DNA from: Chitinophaga jiangningensis
GTDB taxonomy: Bacteria; Bacteroidota; Bacteroidia; Chitinophagales; Chitinophagaceae
DNA: 64,000 nucleotides
Direction: 5' to 3'
Assembly: GCF_900142605.1 (NCBI RefSeq)
Contig: NZ_FRBL01000002.1
Span: forward strand, 434,001-498,000
The position numbers and the translations under genes were made by a program. Positions 58,853 through 64,000 of the stretch are shown here, piece by piece. The notes beneath the pieces are model-generated. The model worked only from the letters and a program-made list of their open reading frames with translations. It did not search any database and was not told the DNA's origin. Positions within the stretch are counted from its first letter, which is position 1. Each line of letters begins with the position of its first letter.

Positions 58853-59155
58853 TTATGATAACGCTTCTTTCTTAAAGTTGTGATAAGTATTCTTTGTTTC
58901 ATTGATCAGTTTGAGTACTTTTTCGCGTACATCTTCGCTGAGGCCCGATACTTCCTTACCGAACACATCTTTCAGTTCATCGAGGTCACCGGCACCTTTA
59001 CCTACGAGTTTATTTACTTTGCGGCGCCATTTTCCAGCGGTGTATTTGATTTTGCCGCGAGTTCCCTCGCCACTATCCGGGGCTGTTAATACACCTATAA
59101 TTAAGCCGGCGGTAAGCCCGGCCAATGCTCCTGCTAAAAATTTCGTAGTAGACAT
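58853..59155 (-). CDS. YtxH domain protein
   Basis: This 100-residue protein starts with a hydrophobic helix (MSTTKFLAGALAGLTAGLIIGVLTAPDSG) of the YtxH type, followed by a short basic stretch and a helical, charged C-terminus. YtxH proteins are envelope-associated and general-stress-linked in Firmicutes; function in Bacteroidota is not established. The ATG at 59155 is used, not an upstream one at 59161. A 468-nt gap follows upstream. Confidence 0.82.
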   Translation of the reverse strand: MSTTKFLAGALAGLTAGLIIGVLTAPDSGEGTRGKIKYTAGKWRRKVNKLVGKGAGDLDELKDVFGKEVSGLSEDVREKVLKLINETKNTYHNFKKEALS

Positions 59156-59436
59156 AAACACTGGTTTTTATGGTTTAACAAATCATCTCAGCACTTAGTT
59201 CAAACGGTGCTGCACATGGAAATTTTCAAATATTAGGCCAAGAATGGCCCAATAGACTACATAGGCTGAATTAGTGATTCAATCAACATTAAAAAGCGTC
59301 TAAATATATTTTTATTAAACCAGTAAGAACGTTTGCTCGTTGACGTTATACTTTTCTGCTGTGTAAGGCATACTTTAAAGTTCTACAGCTCTCAGTTCAG
59401 TAACGGGAATTCATCGTCCAAAAATATCAAAAAAAC

Positions 59437-59474
59437 AGCCGGAACAATATCAACGTTTTGACATCGTTCCGGCT
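59437..59474 (-). terminator. Hairpin in the YtxH-TlpA gap, probable minus-strand terminator
   Basis: A 9-bp stem (AGCCGGAAC with GTTCCGGCT) around a 20-nt loop is followed on the minus strand by T7. It lies 150 nt beyond the TlpA-like gene stop. Confidence 0.7.
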
Positions 59475-59518
59475 ATGTGGATAAGATAAGCGAGTAGATA
59501 ATGGAATTTATAAAGTCA

Positions 59519-59612
59519 AACGGAGCAGTAAAATAATCAGGATTTTTTGTTTTTCAAAACTTTTTGAAAGAAACGAAAATAATAAATTAATTTAAAAAGT
59601 CCTGGCTCCGTT
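59519..59612. repeat. Interrupted inverted repeat downstream of the TlpA-like gene
   Basis: AACGGAGC (59519-59526) and CAGGA (59538-59542) on one side match a contiguous TCCTGGCTCCGTT (59600-59612) on the other. An 11-nt bulge, agtaaaataat, sits on one arm. T and A tracts extend the stem inward. Confidence 0.6.
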
Positions 59613-59623
59613 ATTCCCCCCTC

Positions 59624-60865
59624 CTACTCTGCTAATAATTTATCAATCAATCGGTTGAAATTGTATTTGAATTCTTCATAATGTTCGCCGGTGCCGGGGC
59701 CGTTAAAGCCAGTGTGCACCTCGCTTACGTTCCCTTTTTTGTCCACAAAAATGGTGGTAGGGAAGCCTTTGATACCGGTGAGCTGTGGCAGCGTTTTAGC
59801 GGCCTTTTCCGGATCGCCGGGTGTTACGCCTGTGATCAGTACGGGATATTGCACATCGAAGCGTTTCAGGAAACCGGAGAGACTGTTTTTGGATTTCTGA
59901 AAGTCGTTTGTACGCTCGTAGGCGAGGCCAAGCACTTCCACCCCACGGTCTTTGTTCTTCTTATACCAATCGCTCAGGTAGCCGGTTTCATCCATACAGT
60001 TCGGGCACCAGGAACCCATGAGCGTGATCACTACTACCTTATTCTTGAATCTTTCATCCTGCAGGCTCACCAGCTGGCTGTCCAGGTTAGGGAAGGAGAA
60101 CGTCAGCGGGCCTGCGCCGGGCTTTACTGTGGCGAGTGTGGTTTCATCCTGCAGTTTGGCGGAATCGTCGCGGTAAGCGCTCCAGGTTTCCTTACCATCG
60201 CCGATGCCGGCAAAGAAGGTACCGTTGATGAGGCTGTCGCCGCGGAGCAGCGCTGTAAACAGGTAGGCGTGTGAGCCGTCGAAGGTGGAGAGTTTGAGTG
60301 TGTCTTTATTCAACACGCCATCAAGAAAGCGGTAGTCGCCGGTGGTGGTCAGGAAGGTGCCTACTACCCTGTTACCGCTTTCCTGGCGGAATTCACCGAT
60401 CGCATACGATGAATCACTTTTGTCTTTCCCTACGAACCAGGTAGACCAGCGGCCGGAGATTTTTCCTTCCGGTGCGGCGGATACCGGGAATCTTTCCGGC
60501 GTATCAGCAGTTGCAGTAAACGGAATACTTACGTCTTTATCTGCGAGGTGACGGGTCCAGGCGCCTTCCAGTCTGCCGCCATCCTGCAGCCGGGCTTTGA
60601 AGTCAGAATCAAAAAAAGGCATCCGGATGAAAACGGAATCACCCTGCAATTTCACGTTATCTACCAGCAGACGATCGTTGGCATTGAGGATATAGAGTAC
60701 TTTTTGCCCGGCAGTATCTTTCACTTCAAAATTGAAAACGATGTCTGCCCCGTCGGCCCGGTGCAGCTTAGCCTGCCAGGTACCATTCTTTAATTCCTTT
60801 ACGGCAGCCGATTTACATGCGGCGAGGGATAGTCCTGCCAACAGGCAGATCCATAATTTCTTCAT
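59624..60865 (-). CDS. TlpA-like thioredoxin-fold lipoprotein
   Basis: This 413-residue lipoprotein (lipobox LAAC, residues 14-17) has an N-terminal beta-rich region (about 20-240) resembling lipocalin-like or DUF4369-type sensor parts of Bacteroidota proteins. A C-terminal thioredoxin-fold domain (about 260-413) has the redox pair MGSWCPNCMDETG. TlpA/ResA-type proteins reduce disulfides in periplasmic proteins such as cytochromes c. Its role in this window is not indicated by neighbours. Followed by an interrupted inverted repeat and a hairpin. Confidence 0.85.
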   Translation of the reverse strand: MKKLWICLLAGLSLAACKSAAVKELKNGTWQAKLHRADGADIVFNFEVKDTAGQKVLYILNANDRLLVDNVKLQGDSVFIRMPFFDSDFKARLQDGGRLEGAWTRHLADKDVSIPFTATADTPERFPVSAAPEGKISGRWSTWFVGKDKSDSSYAIGEFRQESGNRVVGTFLTTTGDYRFLDGVLNKDTLKLSTFDGSHAYLFTALLRGDSLINGTFFAGIGDGKETWSAYRDDSAKLQDETTLATVKPGAGPLTFSFPNLDSQLVSLQDERFKNKVVVITLMGSWCPNCMDETGYLSDWYKKNKDRGVEVLGLAYERTNDFQKSKNSLSGFLKRFDVQYPVLITGVTPGDPEKAAKTLPQLTGIKGFPTTIFVDKKGNVSEVHTGFNGPGTGEHYEEFKYNFNRLIDKLLAE

Positions 60866-60883
60866 AGCAAAAACCTTAATTAA

Positions 60884-61570
60884 TTATTTGTTGTAGTTTC
60901 TTTCTCCAAACAGCAGGCTACCGATGCGGATCATAGTACTACCTTCTTCAAGGGCAATATGATAATCGGCGCTCATACCGGTGGAGCGTTCTTTAAAGTA
61001 GTCCTGTTCGCTGAAATATTTATGCTTCACCGTATCGAAGATAGTTTTTACCTGCTGAAATTCTTTACGGATCTGTTGCTGATCATCGGTATTGGTGGCC
61101 ATGGCCATGAGGCCTGCAATACGCACGCCACCAAACGTTGGCTGTTCCTGCTGCCAGGTATCCAGCAGTGTATATAATTCGGTGGTGTCCATACCGAATT
61201 TCGTTTCTTCCGCTGCAATATGCAGTTGCAGCAGACAGTTAACCGTTCTGTTATGTTTTAATGCCTGTTTGTTGATTTCCAGGAGCAGCTTGTAGCTGTC
61301 CACCGCATGAATGGTATGTACAAACGGGGCGATGTATTTAACTTTATTGGTTTGGAGGTGACCTATAAAATGCCATTCGATATCATGTGGCAGTACCCCT
61401 TCTTTATCCACCAGTTCCTGCACATAATTTTCCCCGAAGATTCGTTGGCCCTGCCCGTACAGTTCTTCGATATCTTCTACGGGTTTGGTTTTAGAAACAG
61501 CTACCAGTCTTGCGTTGTATGGTACCAGCTCTGCGAGTACCTGTTTGTATGCGGTCAGATTAATTGCCAT
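60884..61570 (-). CDS. PLP homeostasis protein, YggS/PROSC family
   Basis: This 228-residue protein is the widely conserved PLP-binding protein (PLPHP) that buffers pyridoxal phosphate in the cytoplasm. The PLP lysine is K27 in VAVSKTKP, followed by FGENYVQELVDK, WHFIGHLQTNKVKYI, and the C-terminal STGMSADYHIALEEGSTMIRIGSLLFG. No enzymatic activity is assigned to the family. The start at 61570 sits only 4 nt downstream of a -7 box, implying a leaderless transcript. It lies 18 nt upstream of the TlpA-like gene on the same strand and may be cotranscribed. Confidence 0.93.
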   Translation of the reverse strand: MAINLTAYKQVLAELVPYNARLVAVSKTKPVEDIEELYGQGQRIFGENYVQELVDKEGVLPHDIEWHFIGHLQTNKVKYIAPFVHTIHAVDSYKLLLEINKQALKHNRTVNCLLQLHIAAEETKFGMDTTELYTLLDTWQQEQPTFGGVRIAGLMAMATNTDDQQQIRKEFQQVKTIFDTVKHKYFSEQDYFKERSTGMSADYHIALEEGSTMIRIGSLLFGERNYNK

Positions 61571-61574
61571 GGGG

Positions 61575-61582
61575 CAAAAATA
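61575..61582 (-). promoter_or_regulatory. Bacteroidota -7 promoter box (TATTTTTG) 4 nt before the PLPHP start
   Basis: On the minus strand TATTTTTG is followed by CCCC and then the ATG. At normal spacing, transcription would begin at or next to the A of the ATG. Confidence 0.5.
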
Positions 61583-61645
61583 GGGAAAGTTTTGATGGCT
61601 GCTTGTGGGGAACTTTTCCCGCCAGGGTGTGTAAGTTTTTTTTAA

Positions 61646-61667
61646 GCTAGGCGCCTCCGGCGCCAGC
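61646..61667. repeat. Short hairpin with CC-TCC-GG apex
   Basis: GGCGCC-TCC-GGCGCC (61650-61664) with a GCT/AGC outer extension interrupted by one bulged A. It adjoins the AAGCAGC module, the same pairing seen at 50486-50569. Confidence 0.75.
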
Positions 61668-61671
61668 GAAC

Positions 61672-61780
61672 TTTTTTGCACGCAGAGCAGCAAAGCAGGT
61701 AAGCAGCAAAGGCTTGTGTTTTGTTGTTTGTTGAAAATGTGGGAGCAGGTAAGCTGCTAAGGATAGTGTTTTGTTGTTTT
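61672..61780. repeat. AAGCAGC repeat module with partial tandem duplication
   Basis: 61672-61729 matches the module at 50512-50569 at about 80%. A second partial copy at 61744-61780 repeats its 3' half (AGCAGGTAAGC to GTTTTGTTGTTT), giving a 50-nt period. Confidence 0.7.
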
Positions 61781-61788
61781 GCATAAAT

Positions 61789-61822
61789 ACAAAACCCCGG
61801 GCCTTTTACCCGGGGCTTTGTA
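61789..61822 (-). terminator. Intrinsic terminator of the acyl-CoA dehydrogenase gene
   Basis: A GC-rich stem (CCCCGGG with CCCGGGG, extended by AAA/TTT) lies 25 nt after the stop, with a T-rich run on the minus strand. Confidence 0.8.
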
Positions 61823-61846
61823 TCGATTTTTTCAGTATTCAATTAA

Positions 61847-62986
61847 CTATGAGAGGATGGATCTCGCGATAACGATACGTTGTACTTCGGAGGTACCTTC
61901 GTAGATCTGGGTGATTTTAGCATCACGCATTAGTCGTTCTACGTGGTATTCCTTAACATAGCCGTAGCCGCCGTGCACCTGTACTGCTTCGGTGGTTACC
62001 CACATGGCAGTTTCGGACGCAAAGACTTTAGCCATGGAGCCACTCAGTGTATAGTCGAGGTGGTGATCCTTTTCCCAGGCAGCCTTGAGGCAGAGCAGGC
62101 GACTGGCTTCAATTTTAGTGGCCATATCCGCCAGTTTGAACTGGATGGCCTGGTGCTGGCTGATTTCTTTACCGAAAGCTTTTCTTTCTTTAGAATATTT
62201 CAGTGCCAGTTCGTAGGCGCCGCTGGCGATACCGAGGGCCTGGGAGGCAATACCGATGCGGCCTCCGGAAAGAGTTTTCATGGCGAATTTGAAGCCGAAG
62301 CCATCTTCACCGATGCGGTTTTCTTTAGGCACTTTCACATCCTGGAACATGATGCTATGTGTATCACTGCCACGGATACCCAGTTTATTTTCCTTAGGTC
62401 CTATGGATACGCCGGGGCTATCCTTCTCCACAATAAAAGCATTAATACCCTTGCTACCTTTTTCCGGGTGTGTTTGGGCAATCACCAGGTAGGTACTGGC
62501 AGAATTACCATTGGTAATCCAGTTTTTGGTACCATTCAGGAGGTAGTAATCTCCTTTATCTTCAGCGGTAGTGCGCTGGGAGGTAGCATCCGAACCGGCT
62601 TCCGGCTCGCTGAGCAGGAAGGCGCCGATTACTTCTCCTTTGGCCAATGGTACCAGATATTTTTGTTTCTGCTCTTCTGATCCGAATGTTTCCAGCCCCC
62701 AGCAAACCAGGGAGTTGTTTACACTCATCACCACAGAGGCAGAGGCATCGACTTTAGAAATTTCTTCCATGGCAATCACGTAGGAAATGGTATCCAGTCC
62801 GGCACCGCCGTATTTAGGACTCACCATCATCCCGAGAAAGCCCAGTTCTCCCAGCATTTTAATCTGTTCTTTGGGGAAAATCTGTTTTTCATCTCTTTCA
62901 ATTACTCCCGGCAAAAGCTCATTCACAGCGAAGTCGCGTGCTGCCTTACGTATCATGAGATGTTCTTCTGTGAGCTGATAATCCAT
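61847..62986 (-). CDS. Acyl-CoA dehydrogenase (short-chain type)
   Basis: This FAD enzyme forms the alpha,beta-double bond of acyl-CoA in fatty-acid or branched-chain amino-acid degradation. The 379-residue protein has the FAD-binding loop AFLLSEPEAGSDATSQRTTA near residue 125-145, WITNGNSAS near 160, GGRIGIASQALGIASGAYE near 240-258 and the catalytic Glu region QIYEGTSEVQR near the end (about 361-371). This end is typical of butyryl-CoA-like dehydrogenases. ATG 62986 gives the normal length; the in-frame start at 63016 is rejected. Confidence 0.94.
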   Translation of the reverse strand: MDYQLTEEHLMIRKAARDFAVNELLPGVIERDEKQIFPKEQIKMLGELGFLGMMVSPKYGGAGLDTISYVIAMEEISKVDASASVVMSVNNSLVCWGLETFGSEEQKQKYLVPLAKGEVIGAFLLSEPEAGSDATSQRTTAEDKGDYYLLNGTKNWITNGNSASTYLVIAQTHPEKGSKGINAFIVEKDSPGVSIGPKENKLGIRGSDTHSIMFQDVKVPKENRIGEDGFGFKFAMKTLSGGRIGIASQALGIASGAYELALKYSKERKAFGKEISQHQAIQFKLADMATKIEASRLLCLKAAWEKDHHLDYTLSGSMAKVFASETAMWVTTEAVQVHGGYGYVKEYHVERLMRDAKITQIYEGTSEVQRIVIARSILS

Positions 62987-63230
62987 TAATAGTTGTTGTT
63001 TTAGTGTGATAAACACAAATTATCCATAAATCAGGAGCTAAAAAAATGGTGCTCAGAAAATTCAAACTTGTATACCATATAGAGAAATTTATTGAACAAA
63101 TCGCTGTAATAATGCAGGGGTTGTTGGATATAGTCTATTTTAAACCGTTTGTTTTAAAAGCGGTAAACGTCAGCTGCTTTGCCGGTTCAGGTAAAAACCA
63201 TTAGCTTGCTAACTGGCATATTCCCTTTTT

Positions 63231-64000
63231 ATGAAGAATATCAAGATAATAGAAGTAAAATCTGAGATTGGTGCAGGAACGCGCGGTGCGAGTTTAGGCG
63301 TAGATGCCATCAAAATTGCCGCCCTGGATTTCATGAGCAACTTCTTTGTTCACTTTCCTACAGAAGCCATAGAAACTGAGAACAAGCTGCTGTTTGAACC
63401 CATTGAATCGCCTTACGCCAAAAGAATCAAAGGTACGCTCGCCATGTATGAGCGCATCAGCAAGAGTGTATGCGAAACCGTTAAGGCCAACTGGTTTCCG
63501 GTGGTCCTTTCCGGTGATCACAGTACCGCCGGTGCTACCATCGCAGGACTGAAACTGGCACATCCCAAATCCAAGCTGGGAGTGATCTGGATCGATGCCC
63601 ATGCCGACCTCCACACACCTTATACCACGCCTTCCGGCAACATGCACGGTATGCCGCTGGCTACTGCCATTGCAGAAGATAACATCGACTGTAAGGTGCA
63701 TGAAATTGACGAGCAGACCTCCAACATGTGGAAAGCCCTGAAAAACATTGGTAAAATTGCGCCAAAGGTTTTACCGGAAGACATTGTATTCATTTCGCTG
63801 CGCGACTACGAAAAGGAGGAAGACTACCTGATTAAGCAGTACGGCATGAAAGTGTTTACCACCAGTGAAGTAAGGCGTAAAGGACCTGAAGCGATCTCCC
63901 GATCGGTGTTTCGCTACCTGAGTGATTGTGATTACATCTATGTGTCGTTTGATGTGGATAGTCTGGATTCCTCTATTTCCAAGGGCACAGGCACCCCAGT
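63231..64000 (+). CDS. Arginase/agmatinase/formimidoylglutamase family protein, partial (3' end outside window)
   Basis: This manganese hydrolase family cleaves arginine, agmatine or related guanidino compounds. The 256 visible residues include the Mn ligands in VLSGDHSTAG, WIDAHADLHTPYTTPSGNMHGMPLA and FDVDSLDSS, and the trailing GTGTP. The SGN-HGMP loop fits arginase best, but agmatinase is not excluded until the C-terminus is seen. It starts divergently from the acyl-CoA dehydrogenase with a 244-nt gap. No operon partner is visible before the edge. Confidence 0.88.
   Translation, partial: MKNIKIIEVKSEIGAGTRGASLGVDAIKIAALDFMSNFFVHFPTEAIETENKLLFEPIESPYAKRIKGTLAMYERISKSVCETVKANWFPVVLSGDHSTAGATIAGLKLAHPKSKLGVIWIDAHADLHTPYTTPSGNMHGMPLATAIAEDNIDCKVHEIDEQTSNMWKALKNIGKIAPKVLPEDIVFISLRDYEKEEDYLIKQYGMKVFTTSEVRRKGPEAISRSVFRYLSDCDYIYVSFDVDSLDSSISKGTGTP

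Larger units (their letters stand above)
59156..59623. other. Gap between YtxH and TlpA-like genes
   Basis: This 468-nt region contains a hairpin at 59437-59474 and an inverted repeat at 59519-59612. The remaining sequence is AT-rich, probably including the YtxH promoter. No coding frame or RNA gene is recognised. Confidence 0.5.

Noticed and set aside
3361..61780. CRISPR array
   Set aside because: The repeats are dispersed single palindromes in intergenic gaps, not evenly spaced direct repeats with spacers, and there are no cas genes.
1..64000. tRNA, rRNA or integrated mobile element
   Set aside because: No cloverleaf-like sequence, rRNA segment, integrase, transposase or phage gene was recognised in any gap or ORF; a tRNAscan search would be decisive.

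Overview
The window looks like ordinary chromosome of a Bacteroidota member, most likely Chitinophaga or a close Chitinophagaceae relative. The sequence-based reasons are a short primary sigma factor, a fused SecDF, a long NusB, a DUF3822-rsmD-coaD cluster, an S46 dipeptidyl-peptidase, a type IX-secreted subtilase, many lipoproteins of unknown function and repeated TAnnTTTG -7 promoter boxes. No phage, integrative element, transposase, CRISPR array, rRNA or tRNA was seen. Genes are partial at both edges: coaD on the left and an arginase on the right.

Layout. 1-6.7 kb: coaD, rsmD and DUF3822 (minus), a MATE exporter, then an exported TPR protein, folB, trxB and the primary sigma factor. 7-11.6 kb: threonine aldolase, valS and a small exported protein. 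11.7-19.7 kb: a predicted zinc peptidase fused to beta-propeller and barrel regions, serine dehydratase, an S41 peptidase and two FKBP lipoproteins. 19.9-25 kb: groES-groEL, then nusB, a DUF1573 lipoprotein, yajC, coaE and an IscA-like protein. 25-36 kb: secDF, a class-A-beta-lactamase-like hydrolase, a DUF4397 lipoprotein, aminotransferase, an M23 peptidase, an acyl-CoA mutase large subunit and a methyltransferase. 36-44 kb: S46 peptidase, LytS-type kinase, M57 peptidase and T9SS subtilase. 44-52.9 kb: lpdA, lolA, ftsK, an alpha/beta-hydrolase-fold protein, DUF423, aroK, a phosphopantetheinyl transferase and dcd. 53-64 kb: an HD-Pnk and polynucleotide ligase pair, a DUF885 peptidase, a DUF1080 protein, SRPBCC, YtxH, TlpA-like, PLPHP, acyl-CoA dehydrogenase and arginase.

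Two things stand out. First, a dispersed family of intergenic hairpins has a CC-N3-GG apex, most often CCTTCGG, with arm sequences that change together. It occurs in two architectures: a bipartite form with a GC-only second hairpin, and an overlapping twin form in which one arm can pair with either neighbour. Every convergent gap longer than about 80 nt in the window holds a copy. Second, a translationally coupled gene pair encodes a complete break-repair set: an HD phosphoesterase plus 5'-kinase (HD-Pnk) and a nucleotidyltransferase ligase. Smaller oddities are an alpha/beta hydrolase with Gly at the nucleophile position, an IscA-like protein without its CxC, an orphan mutase subunit, and a LytS kinase followed by what may be the stub of a lost response regulator.
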